Positions 18,035 through 27,116 are shown, counted from the first letter of the stretch. The stretch: DNA of 64,000 bases from SIG299 sp045531955 (GCA_045531955.1 JAZSFC010000031.1:84432-148431); one strand, 5' to 3'. Notes: generated by a model from the sequence alone, not told the origin. Numbers and translations are program-made.

Positions 18035-18763
18035 TTACTCGTCCCAGTTGTGGTAAACTTCCTGAACGTCGTCATCCTCATCAAGTAAGTCAAGAATCTT
18101 GTTCATGCTCTTGATGTCCTGCTCGTCAGTAAGTGTGCCCCAGGTCTGAGGAATCATGGTAACTTCTGCGGAAACTGTGGCAATCTTTGCTTCTTCCAAC
18201 GCTGCAAACACAGCGGAGAAATCTTCCGGTGCGGTGATGATTTCGTAGCTGTCTTCTTCCTCTGCAAAATCTTCTGCGCCTGCGTCAAGAGCAAGCATCA
18301 TCAGGTCGTCTGCGTCCATGTCGCATTCTTCCTTATCAATGATAATCTGACCCTTTTTATCGAACATGAAGGATACGCAGCCCTGGGTACCAACATTACC
18401 GTTACCCTTAGTGAATGCGTTACGCACGTTTGCTGCTGTTCTGTTCTTGTTATCGGTTAATGCATCTACGATGATAGCAATGCCGTTTGGACCGTAGCCT
18501 TCGTAGGATACAAATTCATAGTTTACGTTCTGACCTTCGCCGGCTGCCTTTTTGATGCTGCGGTCGATGGTGTCGTTTGGCATGTTGTTTGCCTTTGCCT
18601 TTGCAACGATATCCTTTAACTTACTGTTGTTGTTTGGATCCGGGCCGCCCTCCTTTACTGCTACGGCGATTTCACGGCCGATTCTTGTAAAGATTTTACC
18701 CTTTGCTGCGTCATTTTTTTCTTTTTTATGCTTGATATTAGCAAATTTAGAATGTCCGGACAT
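18035..18763 (-). CDS. yebC: YebC/PmpR-family (TACO1) protein
   Basis: This 242-residue cytoplasmic protein has the family start MSGHSKFANIKHKKEKNDAAKGK, here read as MSGHSKFANIKHKK then EKNDAAKGK, and the conserved GGPDPNNNSKL and YEGYGPNGIAI. Members were described as transcriptional regulators and more recently as factors that help ribosomes through proline stretches. GGAGAG precedes the ATG. It is a single-gene unit with its own consensus-like promoter and a terminator. Confidence 0.95.
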   Translation of the reverse strand: MSGHSKFANIKHKKEKNDAAKGKIFTRIGREIAVAVKEGGPDPNNNSKLKDIVAKAKANNMPNDTIDRSIKKAAGEGQNVNYEFVSYEGYGPNGIAIIVDALTDNKNRTAANVRNAFTKGNGNVGTQGCVSFMFDKKGQIIIDKEECDMDADDLMMLALDAGAEDFAEEEDSYEIITAPEDFSAVFAALEEAKIATVSAEVTMIPQTWGTLTDEQDIKSMNKILDLLDEDDDVQEVYHNWDE

Positions 18764-18806
18764 TATTTTCTCTCCTGTTCTAATCTAAAATGTTTTCCAA
18801 ATATAA

Positions 18807-18835
18807 ATTTTACCACAAAAAATGGCACTTGTCAA
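18807..18835 (-). promoter_or_regulatory. Sigma-A promoter for yebC, -35 inside the argR terminator
   Basis: TTGACA (complement of 18830-18835) and TAAAAT (complement of 18807-18812) are 17 bp apart. The -35 box lies in the terminator's 3' arm and loop edge, so one sequence serves two purposes. Confidence 0.65.
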
Positions 18836-18857
18836 AAAATCTTTTAGACAAGCGCCA
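18817..18857 (-). terminator. Terminator of the xseA-argR operon
   Basis: The arms TGGCACTTGTC (18823-18833) and GACAAGCGCCA (18847-18857) form an 11-bp stem in the minus-strand RNA, with one G-U pair, followed by six T residues (18817-18822 read on the minus strand). It ends 10 nt after the argR stop. Confidence 0.85.
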
Positions 18858-18866
18858 AATCTCATT

Positions 18867-19322
18867 TTATTTTCCATAGATCAGGTCAGAAATCACCTGC
18901 ATCACTTCATCCGTCTGTTCATCGGTACGGATGGCACACATAATGGTATCATCTCCCGCAATACAACCGACAATGGCATCCAGTTCCAGGGAATCCAGGG
19001 CTGCCGCTGCCGCCATAGCCATGCCGGACACCGTCTTGATAACCAGAATATTCTGGGCTTTGTCCATGGAAAGATAAGCGTCCCTGAGAACTCTTACCAG
19101 CTTATCATTTAATGCAGAAGTAGTACCCTGATGCACCGCATATTTGGAGCGTCCGCTTTCTGTCGGTACCTTCGTTAATTTTAATTCCCGGATGTCTCTG
19201 GATACCGTTGCCTGTGTTACCGCAAAACCGGCCTTTTCCAAATAATCCGCCAGTTCCTCCTGGGTTTCCACATGATACTTTCTGATAATTTCCACAATTT
19301 TATTTTGTCTGCTGCTCTTCAT
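18867..19322 (-). CDS. argR: Arginine repressor ArgR
   Basis: ArgR senses arginine and controls arginine biosynthesis and catabolism as a hexamer. The ATG at 19322 gives the usual length of 151 residues; a TTG start 18 nt upstream is also possible. The N-terminal winged helix-turn-helix has TQATVSRDIRELKL, and the C-terminal domain has the arginine-binding GCIAGDDTIMCAIR. It follows nadK closely, as in many Firmicutes, and ends the operon. Confidence 0.94.
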   Translation of the reverse strand: MKSSRQNKIVEIIRKYHVETQEELADYLEKAGFAVTQATVSRDIRELKLTKVPTESGRSKYAVHQGTTSALNDKLVRVLRDAYLSMDKAQNILVIKTVSGMAMAAAAALDSLELDAIVGCIAGDDTIMCAIRTDEQTDEVMQVISDLIYGK

Positions 19323-19340
19323 TCTCCACTTTCCTCCCAA

Positions 19341-20186
19341 TTACTCTTTTCCTACAGAACCAAGCTTGGAACGAAGCACCTCAAAGAAGGTTCTTTCATC
19401 CAGCTGTACCATTTTGGTTGTATAGGCGGAACGTTTTACAACAATTTTATCTTCTGTATTTAATTCAATAGCTGCGCGGCCGTCAAAGGTTGCCACCGCA
19501 CCTACTTCGGGACCTCTGCGGTTCTGACGGATTTCCACGGAAATTTCGTCCTCTCCGGACACCACAATTTCCCTGGAGCTTAAGGAATGCGGGCAAATTG
19601 GTGTAATCAGAATCAGCTGTGCCTCCGGTGTCACCACGGCTCCTCCTGCCGATAAATTATATCCCGTGGAACCGGTTGGTGTTGAGATAAGCAGACCGTC
19701 ACCGGTAACCACATCAAGCAAGGCACCGTTTACATATACCGCCAGGTTAATCATTCGGCTGACACCGCTTCTGGTGATGGCCACCTCATTTAATGCAGAG
19801 TCTGCATAATTACCGTTGATTTCACCATCTAACATCATTCGGTTCTGCACCCGGAAGTTACCGTTGCAGATACGTTCCAAGCCTTTTTCCGCATCCTGTG
19901 CTTCCACGCCGGTAAGATACCCTAAATTTCCCGCATTAATGCCGAAAATCGGGATATCATATTTTAACAGACGGTTTGCCGCCCGGATCATGGTACCGTC
20001 ACCGCCAAGAACGATAATGCAGTCCACATCCTCGGGAATTGGCTTCCACTCCGCATCTGCCGTATCTAGGGATTCCGTCCGCACTGCAAACTGTTTTCCC
20101 TGCGCTGCAAGGAAATCCTGCACCCTGCCGGTCAGCTCCAAATGTTCATCTCTGTCTTTATTTACAATAATACAAAACTTGTTCAT
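19341..20186 (-). CDS. nadK: NAD kinase
   Basis: NadK phosphorylates NAD to NADP. The 281 residues have the GGDGTMIRAAN motif (~60-70), NAGNLGYLTG and TPTGSTGYNLSAGG, the hallmarks of the family. The gene lies between tlyA and argR, an order conserved in Clostridia, but a hairpin terminator separates it from tlyA. Confidence 0.95.
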   Translation of the reverse strand: MNKFCIIVNKDRDEHLELTGRVQDFLAAQGKQFAVRTESLDTADAEWKPIPEDVDCIIVLGGDGTMIRAANRLLKYDIPIFGINAGNLGYLTGVEAQDAEKGLERICNGNFRVQNRMMLDGEINGNYADSALNEVAITRSGVSRMINLAVYVNGALLDVVTGDGLLISTPTGSTGYNLSAGGAVVTPEAQLILITPICPHSLSSREIVVSGEDEISVEIRQNRRGPEVGAVATFDGRAAIELNTEDKIVVKRSAYTTKMVQLDERTFFEVLRSKLGSVGKE

Positions 20187-20204
20187 ATTCTCTCCGTAGT
20201 ATCA

Positions 20205-20256
20205 TAAAACAAAAATTCGCAATGAACCCACATCAAAATATGCATCCATTGCGAAT
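20205..20256 (-). terminator. Hairpin between tlyA and nadK
   Basis: ATTCGCAATG (20215-20224) and CATTGCGAAT (20247-20256) pair over 10 bp, with a 22-nt loop and a T-rich minus-strand exit. It probably attenuates transcription from tlyA into nadK rather than stopping it, since no clear nadK promoter was seen downstream. Confidence 0.6.
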
Positions 20257-20286
20257 ATTTTATCATATTATGCATAAAAATACAAG

Positions 20287-21117
20287 TTATTTATCCAAAT
20301 CACCATGAGCGGCATCCACTGTTCCGGTGACAAGGGAAAGAATATCCTGTAATGCCGTATTGCGTGCCTCTTCCGCCTCCCGTTCATTCTTTCTGGCATA
20401 TAATAAATATTCAATATTGCCTTCCGGTCCTTTGATTGGGGAATAGTCCAGGCGAAGCAGTTCAAAGCCTGTTGCTGCCGCAAAGGAAGTAACGGCAATC
20501 ACAACTTCCTCATGCACATTTTTATCACGAACAACACCCTTTTTACCTACCTTTTCCCTGCCGGCCTCAAACTGCGGTTTAATCAGACATACAATTTCTG
20601 CACCCTCTGCCATCAGTTCATATACAGGACCAAGTACCTTGGAAAGAGAGATAAACGCCACATCAATGGACACAAAATCTACCAACTGACCGATATCTTC
20701 CGGGGTGACATAACGGATATTTGTTTTTTCCATGGAAACCACCCGTTCATCGGTACGAAGCTTCCATGCCAGCTGATTGGTTCCTACATCAATGGCAAAC
20801 ACCTTCACAGCTCCGTTTTGTAACATACAATCGGTAAATCCGCCGGTAGAAGAACCTACATCCATACAGGTTTTCCCTTCCAAATTTACTCCGAACTGTT
20901 CCACCGCTTTTTCCAGTTTAAAACCACCGCGGCTCACATACTTCATAGCCAGACCTTTTACCTCAATCTGTACCGTTTCTTCGAAGCTGCTGCCTGCTTT
21001 ATCTTCCCGGACACCATCTACAAACACGTTACCCGCCATAATATATGCTTTTGCTTTTTCTCTCGATTCTGCCAAGTTTCTCTTTACCAGCAGCACATCC
21101 AGACGTTCTTTTGCCAT
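20287..21117 (-). CDS. TlyA-family rRNA 2'-O-methyltransferase (or hemolysin-like)
   Basis: The 276-residue protein begins with an S4 RNA-binding domain (RLDVLLVKRNLAESREKAKAY..., ~1-65) followed by an FtsJ-like Rossmann methyltransferase domain (MDVGSSTGGFTDCMLQNG at ~90 binds S-adenosylmethionine; KPQFEAGREKVGKKGVV later). TlyA of Mycobacterium 2'-O-methylates 16S and 23S rRNA. The gene is placed 3 nt after dxs in the isoprenoid operon, as is common. Confidence 0.9.
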   Translation of the reverse strand: MAKERLDVLLVKRNLAESREKAKAYIMAGNVFVDGVREDKAGSSFEETVQIEVKGLAMKYVSRGGFKLEKAVEQFGVNLEGKTCMDVGSSTGGFTDCMLQNGAVKVFAIDVGTNQLAWKLRTDERVVSMEKTNIRYVTPEDIGQLVDFVSIDVAFISLSKVLGPVYELMAEGAEIVCLIKPQFEAGREKVGKKGVVRDKNVHEEVVIAVTSFAAATGFELLRLDYSPIKGPEGNIEYLLYARKNEREAEEARNTALQDILSLVTGTVDAAHGDLDK

Positions 21118-21120
21118 TGG

Positions 21121-22998
21121 TTATAAAACCTCCCTGATTCTTACATACAAGTTTTCTTCGTTTAAGCCGTATAAATCCCTGAGGGTCTGCTGACCGCCAT
21201 GTTCAATAAAACTGTTGGATAATGCTCCCAACACATGGCGAACTTCGATGTTCTGCTCCATTAATAACGCTGAAACACGTTCACCGAAACCTCCTCTTGC
21301 CACATTTTCCTCTAAAGTTACCAAAACATCATGACGCTTTGCCAAGGAAAGAATACACTCCTCATCCATCGGCGCCACAAATCTTGCATTGGCAATACTG
21401 ACGGAAATTCCATCTGCCTCCAGACGTGCTTTTAACTTATAAGCAATATTTACCGTATTACCGACCGCAACAAAAGCTACGGATTTTCCTGCCATATGAA
21501 CGCCGGCATCTTCCAAAAGCTCTGCTTTTCCCTGAATAATTTCAGTTACCGGTAAGCCATCCGTCTCTTCCGAGGTTCCTCGCGGATAGCGCACTGCCAC
21601 AGGATAATTACAGGAAGCGGCAAAATGCAACATATCTCTCAATTCCACAGTGCTCTTTGGCGCCATTACCGTTAAATTTGGAATATGTGCCAGGTATGAT
21701 AAGTCAAATACTCCCTGATGGGTTTCACCGTCTTTTCCGACAATTCCCGCACGGTCCACTGCAAAAGTTACCGGCAGATTACCGATACACACATCGTGGA
21801 GAATCTGGTCGTAAGCTCTTTGCAGGAATGTGGAATACACTGCCACCACCGGATGATATCCGCCCGCCGCCATGCCTGCGGCAAAGGTTACCGCATGTTC
21901 TTCCGCAATACCTACGTCAAAAAACCGCTCCGGATATTTCTTTGCAAACTCCGTAAGTCCGGTACCTGTCGGCATTGCAGCCGTAATACCGACTATCTTT
22001 TCACTTTGCTCTCCTAACTCCAGCATGGTATCGGAAAACATTTTTGTATAGGACACACCCTCTGACGGGCGTAAAATTTCTCCTGTTTTTAATGCAAAGG
22101 GCTCAATACCATGGAATCGTCCAGGATCCTGTTCCGCCGGACCGTAACCTTTTCCCTTCTTGGTAACCACATGAACCAGCACTGCCTTTGGCATTTTGGA
22201 TGCGGTTTCCAAAGCTCTGGTTATCTGCTCAATATCATGTCCGTCAATCGGTCCGATATAGGTGATACCCAAATCTTCAAAATACATTCCGCCGATAAAT
22301 AAATGCTTTAACGAATTCTTGGACTGCTTTAACTTCTTTGCAATAGTTTCACCTATAGGAAATTTGCTTAATACATCTTCCAAACCGTCCTTAAAGCCGG
22401 TATACGCCGTATTGGAACGGATTTTAGCAAGATAGTTTGCCATGCCGCCCACGTTTTCGGAAATGGACATATTGTTATCGTTTAAAACAATAATCAGGTT
22501 GCTGTGCAGCTTCCCCACATTGTTTAAAGCTTCCATAGCCATACCGCCGGAAAGCGCGCCGTCTCCGATTACTGCCACAATTTTTTCATCCCCGCCGGAT
22601 AACTGTCTTGCCGTTACCAGACCGTTTGCTATCGAAAGAGATGTAGAACTATGACCGGTATCAAATGTATCGCACTCACTTTCCTTCCGCTTTGGGAACC
22701 CACTCATTCCTTGATATTCTCTCAAAGAATAGAAACCTTCTCTGCGACCGGTAAGGATTTTGTGAACATATGCCTGATGACCTACATCCCAAATTAACTT
22801 ATCCTTTGGGAAATCCAAGAACAGATGCAGCGCCATGGTAAGCTCCACCGCACCTAAATTGGATGCCAAATGTCCGCCGTGCTCTGATACCCGGTGCAAC
22901 AAAAAATGTCGGATTTCCTTTGCAAGACGGTTATACTGCGCCGGACTGACCTCTTTAATATCATTCGGTTGATTGATTCTGTCTAAAATACCTGCCAT
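21121..22998 (-). CDS. dxs: 1-deoxy-D-xylulose-5-phosphate synthase
   Basis: Dxs condenses pyruvate and glyceraldehyde 3-phosphate with thiamine diphosphate, the first step of the MEP isoprenoid pathway. The 625 residues have the ThDP-binding GDGALSGGMAMEALNN, the DIGHQAY-like WDVGHQAYVHKILTGR near the start, and DRAGIVGKDGETHQGVFD in the pyrimidine domain. The start directly abuts ispA's stop. Confidence 0.97.
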   Translation of the reverse strand: MAGILDRINQPNDIKEVSPAQYNRLAKEIRHFLLHRVSEHGGHLASNLGAVELTMALHLFLDFPKDKLIWDVGHQAYVHKILTGRREGFYSLREYQGMSGFPKRKESECDTFDTGHSSTSLSIANGLVTARQLSGGDEKIVAVIGDGALSGGMAMEALNNVGKLHSNLIIVLNDNNMSISENVGGMANYLAKIRSNTAYTGFKDGLEDVLSKFPIGETIAKKLKQSKNSLKHLFIGGMYFEDLGITYIGPIDGHDIEQITRALETASKMPKAVLVHVVTKKGKGYGPAEQDPGRFHGIEPFALKTGEILRPSEGVSYTKMFSDTMLELGEQSEKIVGITAAMPTGTGLTEFAKKYPERFFDVGIAEEHAVTFAAGMAAGGYHPVVAVYSTFLQRAYDQILHDVCIGNLPVTFAVDRAGIVGKDGETHQGVFDLSYLAHIPNLTVMAPKSTVELRDMLHFAASCNYPVAVRYPRGTSEETDGLPVTEIIQGKAELLEDAGVHMAGKSVAFVAVGNTVNIAYKLKARLEADGISVSIANARFVAPMDEECILSLAKRHDVLVTLEENVARGGFGERVSALLMEQNIEVRHVLGALSNSFIEHGGQQTLRDLYGLNEENLYVRIREVL

Positions 22999-23898
22999 TT
23001 AATTCTCCCTCACGGTAAGATAGGTAATCAGCTCACATAAAAACTCTGTACCGTTTATCTTCTTTGCCAGTTCCACTGCTTCTACAGAAAGCCGCTTTAC
23101 TTCCATGGAAGAAGCTTCTATTCCGTGCAGTGTCACATAGGTTGTTTTCTCGTTTTTCTCATCGCTGCCCACCGGCTTGCCAAGTTTTGTCTCGTCGCCG
23201 GTTAAATCTAAAATATCATCCTGAATTTGGAATGCCATGCCGATGTTCTTTGCCATGCGTTCTACCAAATCAAGTTCTGATTCTGTTGCTCCGCCGAGAA
23301 TTGCACCGATCATCATGGATGCCTCCAGCAAAGCACAAGTTTTTAACTCATAAATGAAAGAAATTTCTTCTTCCGTCAAAGCCTGGCCTGTTTTTTCCAC
23401 ATCTACTACCTGACCGCCAATCATGCCAAAAATGCCGGCTTTTTTACCGAACACCTGCAATGCCATTGCTACACGGGCATCCTGTGCCGAATTGCTTCCG
23501 CCGGAAAATGCTTTACATGCAGTTTCAAAGGAATAATTAAGCAGGGCATCTCCGGCCAGAATTGCCATATCTGCCCCATATTTGGCATGGGTAGTCAGCT
23601 GCCCCCGACGGTACATATCATTGTCCATTTCCGGTAAATCATCATGTACCAGGGAATAGGTGTGCAACATTTCCATTGCTGCCATAAAAGGCTCCGCCAA
23701 ACACAACTCTGCATTCGGTGCAAAGGTACGGTATACTTCCGCCATCATCATGGGACGAAGCCGTTTTCCTCCGATGGTTACGCTGTAACGCATCGCCTCC
23801 AGCACGGTTTTCTGTCTGCCTTCCGTTTCAGGAAGATACTTATCCAGCACCCGGTTAATATAATCCTGTTTTTCCTTTAATTCCGCACTAAAATTCAT
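22999..23898 (-). CDS. ispA: Farnesyl/geranyl diphosphate synthase
   Basis: A trans-isoprenyl diphosphate synthase of 299 residues with the first aspartate-rich motif DDLPEMDND and the second DDILD (IQDDILDLTG). It makes the C15 (or C10-C20) precursor for undecaprenyl phosphate and quinones. The start is ATG at 23898; GTG at 23901 is better spaced from the GGAG site and is an alternative. It overlaps xseB's end by ~11 nt. Confidence 0.95.
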   Translation of the reverse strand: MNFSAELKEKQDYINRVLDKYLPETEGRQKTVLEAMRYSVTIGGKRLRPMMMAEVYRTFAPNAELCLAEPFMAAMEMLHTYSLVHDDLPEMDNDMYRRGQLTTHAKYGADMAILAGDALLNYSFETACKAFSGGSNSAQDARVAMALQVFGKKAGIFGMIGGQVVDVEKTGQALTEEEISFIYELKTCALLEASMMIGAILGGATESELDLVERMAKNIGMAFQIQDDILDLTGDETKLGKPVGSDEKNEKTTYVTLHGIEASSMEVKRLSVEAVELAKKINGTEFLCELITYLTVREN

Positions 23899-24121
23899 CA
23901 CTAATTCCGTTCTCCTCTAAAATCATCAGTTCTTTTTCCACCTTATCGATGGCCTGATTACACTTTAAAAGTAAATCCATACCCTGCTTATACTTTGTGA
24001 AGGATTCTTCCAAAGACAACTCCGAAGAGCTCAATTCCTGCATTACCTGCTCCAATTGATCCAGGGAAGCTTCTAACGAAAGTTCCTGTACCGGCTCTTC
24101 CGTTTTCTTTTTATCTGCCAT
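23888..24121 (-). CDS. xseB: Exonuclease VII small subunit
   Basis: The 77-residue protein has the XseB core LEASLDQLEQVMQELSSSEL and SLEESFTKYKQGMDLLLKC. It binds the large subunit XseA, encoded just upstream, and the complex degrades single-stranded DNA to oligonucleotides. A charged, disordered N-terminus (ADKKKTEEPVQ) precedes the coiled helices. Confidence 0.95.
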   Translation of the reverse strand: MADKKKTEEPVQELSLEASLDQLEQVMQELSSSELSLEESFTKYKQGMDLLLKCNQAIDKVEKELMILEENGISDEF

Positions 24122-24157
24122 AGTTTTCCCCTTTCTATCCTATAAAACCTGTATTCG

Positions 24158-25360
24158 TTACTTTACCTCTCTCAGGTGCATACTCTTTACTATTGTCAAA
24201 ATAGTTCCGTCGGTAACATCTACCGCAAGCTCGTCACCTGCACTTACCTGTGAAATTTCTTTAACCACCCTGCCGTCTTTGCTGGCAACCGAATAACCAC
24301 CCTGTAACCGTTCCACCGGAGAAAGACCGTTTAACCTGCCGGCCGCCAATTCTACCTTCTGCCGTTTTTGCCGGATTTTTTCTTTCATTTTATCAGAAAG
24401 CTTCTCTGCCAGTTCATCCGCCCGCTGACGCTTTTGCTGCAGCTGAAACCTTGGATGAAACCGCTCCAGCAGCAAATGTTTTTGTTTTATCAGCATGCGG
24501 TTTTCCTGTAACTTGCTTAACATCCGGTTAGCCATGCTGCCATGAATGTCAGCTAACGTTTCCTGTAAATATTTATAATCATATACCGCCAGTTCTGCTG
24601 CCGCTGACGGAGTCGGTGCCCGCAAATCGGACACATAATCTGCAATTGTGGTATCAGTTTCATGCCCTACCGCAGAAATCACAGGAGTATTACAGTCATA
24701 AATTGCCCTTGCCACGATTTCTTCGTTAAAGGCCCATAAATCCTCAATGGAACCACCGCCACGACCTACGATAATAACATCTACCTTACCGTCTAAAGCA
24801 CGGATGCCTTTCACCACAGTTTGTGCAGCACCTTCTCCTTGTACCTTGGCTGGATACAAAATCAGCTGCACATAAGGATTCCTGCGCCCTGAAATCTGAC
24901 AAATATCCTGTAAGGCAGCACCTGTTGCCGCAGTTACAATTCCAACGCGTTTTACAAACCGGGGAATCTCTTTTTTATGAGCATAGTCAAACAGACCCTC
25001 TTCCCCCAGCTTTTTCTTTAAATATTCAAATTCCTCATACAGCCGTCCGATACCGTCCTGTCGGATTTCATCGGCATACAACTGGTATTTTCCATCCCGT
25101 TCATACACGCTGATGTTACCGAATACAATGACATTCTGTCCATCTTCCAGACGAAAAGAAATGCCGGCACGGCGGCCGGCAAATAACACGCAGGCAATCT
25201 GGGCTGCGCCATCCTTTAGGGTAAAATAAATGTGTCCGGAAGTATGATATTTGCAGTTGGATACTTCGCCCTTCACATAAATGTGATTCAATAAAGTATT
25301 TCCGGCAAACATATGCTTAATATACGTGTTAATCTGGGATACAGAATATATTTCTGCCAT
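24158..25360 (-). CDS. xseA: Exonuclease VII large subunit
   Basis: The 400-residue protein has an N-terminal OB-fold (YSVSQINTYIKHMFAGN..., GHIYFTLKD) and the catalytic central domain with VGIVTAATGAALQDI, GRGGGSIEDLWAFN and SAVGHETDTTIADYVSD(LR)APTPSAAAE, followed by a long coiled-coil. The start at 25360 is 16 nt after nusB's stop in the operon. Confidence 0.95.
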   Translation of the reverse strand: MAEIYSVSQINTYIKHMFAGNTLLNHIYVKGEVSNCKYHTSGHIYFTLKDGAAQIACVLFAGRRAGISFRLEDGQNVIVFGNISVYERDGKYQLYADEIRQDGIGRLYEEFEYLKKKLGEEGLFDYAHKKEIPRFVKRVGIVTAATGAALQDICQISGRRNPYVQLILYPAKVQGEGAAQTVVKGIRALDGKVDVIIVGRGGGSIEDLWAFNEEIVARAIYDCNTPVISAVGHETDTTIADYVSDLRAPTPSAAAELAVYDYKYLQETLADIHGSMANRMLSKLQENRMLIKQKHLLLERFHPRFQLQQKRQRADELAEKLSDKMKEKIRQKRQKVELAAGRLNGLSPVERLQGGYSVASKDGRVVKEISQVSAGDELAVDVTDGTILTIVKSMHLREVK

Positions 25361-25375
25361 AGTTCCCCTTCTTTT

Positions 25376-25777
25376 CTATTTTGCAATCACTTTGGCAAGA
25401 ACACCGTTTACAAATCCGGAAGAGGCATCATTACCATACTTCTTTGCCAGTTCAACCGCTTCGTTAATTGCCACTTTGTCAGGAACATCTTCATCAAAAC
25501 GGATTTCGTAAGTTGCGATACGTAAAATTGTAAGCTCTGCTTTACCCATACGGTTTAATCTCCAGCCCTCTGCCGCATCAGATAAAATCATATCAATTTC
25601 ACCCTCTTTGGCAACTACAGACTCTAATTTAGCCTTCACCGGAGCAAATGCTTCCTCATCGCCGACTTCCTGCTGGTCCTGATACAGTTCTACCTGTTCT
25701 TTTAGTTCCTCTACATCATGAAAGTCTTTGCAGAATAATAACTTAAAAAGATGTTCTCTCTCTTCACGCTTTGTCAT
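25376..25777 (-). CDS. nusB: Transcription antitermination factor NusB
   Basis: NusB binds boxA with S10 to form the rRNA antitermination complex. The start at 25777 (MTKREEREHLFKLLFC) has GGGAG upstream; longer in-frame starts would lie in the hairpin-rich leader. The 133-residue all-helical protein ends in FVNGVLAKVIAK, typical for NusB. It heads the xseA-xseB-ispA-dxs operon. Confidence 0.94.
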   Translation of the reverse strand: MTKREEREHLFKLLFCKDFHDVEELKEQVELYQDQQEVGDEEAFAPVKAKLESVVAKEGEIDMILSDAAEGWRLNRMGKAELTILRIATYEIRFDEDVPDKVAINEAVELAKKYGNDASSGFVNGVLAKVIAK

Positions 25778-25791
25778 ACAATTCTCCCTTG

Positions 25792-25923
25792 TTTTGCGGA
25801 GCAAAATGCCCGCCCGCTTGTGCGGGCAGAGAATTTGTTCTCCTACTTGTTTTCGTGACAATCAGAAAACATAGTTTTCTGTTGTATTGCAGAACAAGCC
25901 CGGAACTTAAATAAGCTCCGAGC
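25792..25923 (-). other. Leader of nusB with five consecutive hairpins
   Basis: Between asp23 and nusB (25778-25936) five perfect inverted repeats occur: 25898-25908/25913-25923 (11 bp with G-U pairs in the minus RNA, AUUU loop), 25863-25870/25874-25881 (8 bp, 3-nt loop), 25829-25833/25838-25842 (5 bp), 25807-25813/25822-25828 (7 bp, GC-rich) and 25792-25797/25801-25806 (6 bp, 3-nt loop). The last three abut without any spacer. The first is a plausible terminator for asp23; the others could form a structured nusB 5' leader. Confidence 0.65.
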
Positions 25924-25936
25924 CGTGTCTTGTTTT

Positions 25937-26335
25937 TTACTTAGTTTCTGTTTCTACACCTACAATGTTAATATTAACATTCAGAACCTTTAAACCTGCC
26001 ATGTTTTCAATAGCACTCTTTACGCGGTCCTGAACAGCTTTAGAAACCTTTGGAATGCTGTAACCGTACTTCATGATTACGGACAGTACCACATGTACGG
26101 AAGCTCCTTCTTCATCAAACTCAATAGTTACACCTTTAGTTAAGTTCTTTACGCCAAGCTTGCCAACCAACTCATTGGTTAAATTGCCCTGCATGGAAGC
26201 AATACCTTCAATTTCGGTTGCTGCAAGACCTGCAATGGTGGCAATAACATCACCGGCAATTTTTACTTCGGAAGTGAATTCCTTTTCTTCTTTTACTTCT
26301 TCATTAACATTTATGTTTTCATTTTCCATAGACAT
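25937..26335 (-). CDS. Asp23/Gls24 family envelope-stress protein
   Basis: The 132-residue protein has an acidic N-terminal tail (~1-20) and the Asp23 core (SEVKIAGDVIATIAGLAATEIEGIASMQG... through VKSAIENMAGLKVLNVNINIVGVE). Members are small alkaline-shock or cell-envelope proteins; in Clostridia a copy is usually encoded between spoIIIAH and nusB, as here. AGGAGG lies 7 nt before the ATG, and the gene has its own TATAAT promoter. Confidence 0.92.
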   Translation of the reverse strand: MSMENENINVNEEVKEEKEFTSEVKIAGDVIATIAGLAATEIEGIASMQGNLTNELVGKLGVKNLTKGVTIEFDEEGASVHVVLSVIMKYGYSIPKVSKAVQDRVKSAIENMAGLKVLNVNINIVGVETETK

Positions 26336-26363
26336 TTTGTATCCTCCTAGTTATCTTGAGTAC

Positions 26364-26391
26364 ATTATACCAAACTATCCGCATTTTGCAA
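26364..26391 (-). promoter_or_regulatory. Sigma-A promoter for asp23
   Basis: TATAAT (complement of 26364-26369) lies 16 bp from TTGCAA (complement of 26386-26391), or 17 bp from TTTGCA. It separates vegetative asp23/nusB expression from the sporulation operon upstream. Confidence 0.6.
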
Positions 26392-26415
26392 AGGCTTTCT
26401 TAATTTTTTATGTAA

Positions 26416-27108
26416 TCAGTCTTCCTGAATCGCTGCGGTGATTGTAATATCCTCTACTTCATAGCCGGTTTTTCTTGTTACAATATCTTCAATTTGAGCA
26501 ATTTGCTGGTCGGTAACACTTACCGCGTTAATCACCACATCGACTTCATTTTCCGAAATATTAACAATCGGATCGGCAAAGCCTTTTGCTTCCAGTAATA
26601 ATTCTGCTGCATTCTCTTTTTCCGCAATGGTCGTTAAATTCACCAATGTTTCCACCGCTGCCTGTTTCTGCTCCTCACTTAAGGACGCATTATCAATAAT
26701 TCCCATTAACGTTTCTTTACTCTGGGCACGACGCTGTTCCCGTACAAGTCTTGCGTTGGTAGTAAAATTGCCCTGTAAGGTAGTACTTACCATTACTGCC
26801 TCACCTATCTGATGGTCATCTCCTTCTGCAGCACTTCCCTGAGCATCTGCAGTGTCTTCACTTTTCCCGGTAACATCTACAAAGTCTTCTTCTGTACCGG
26901 CATCCATATTACCTACATTAATGGTCACACCGTCTGTTTCCTCTGTTCCTGTCCGGTCGTTGTCCGACACCTGATACTCATAACCATCACCTGTACCTAT
27001 ACTGTCTGTCTCTTCACCTGCATCAGAAAACTGCAGATATCCCGCAGCACATATCATCAGTGCCAATGCCGTAATAATCACCTGGTTTTTCTTAAATAAT
27101 TTTTTCAT
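26416..27108 (-). CDS. spoIIIAH: Stage III sporulation protein AH
   Basis: SpoIIIAH is the mother-cell partner of forespore SpoIIQ in the feeding-tube-like channel. The 230 residues have an N-terminal membrane anchor (NQVIITALALMICAAGYLQF), an acidic low-complexity stretch, and the C-terminal ring-forming YscJ/FliF-like domain (KGFADPIVNISENEVDVVINAV). Confidence 0.93.
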   Translation of the reverse strand: MKKLFKKNQVIITALALMICAAGYLQFSDAGEETDSIGTGDGYEYQVSDNDRTGTEETDGVTINVGNMDAGTEEDFVDVTGKSEDTADAQGSAAEGDDHQIGEAVMVSTTLQGNFTTNARLVREQRRAQSKETLMGIIDNASLSEEQKQAAVETLVNLTTIAEKENAAELLLEAKGFADPIVNISENEVDVVINAVSVTDQQIAQIEDIVTRKTGYEVEDITITAAIQED

Positions 27109-27116
27109 TGTTCCTC

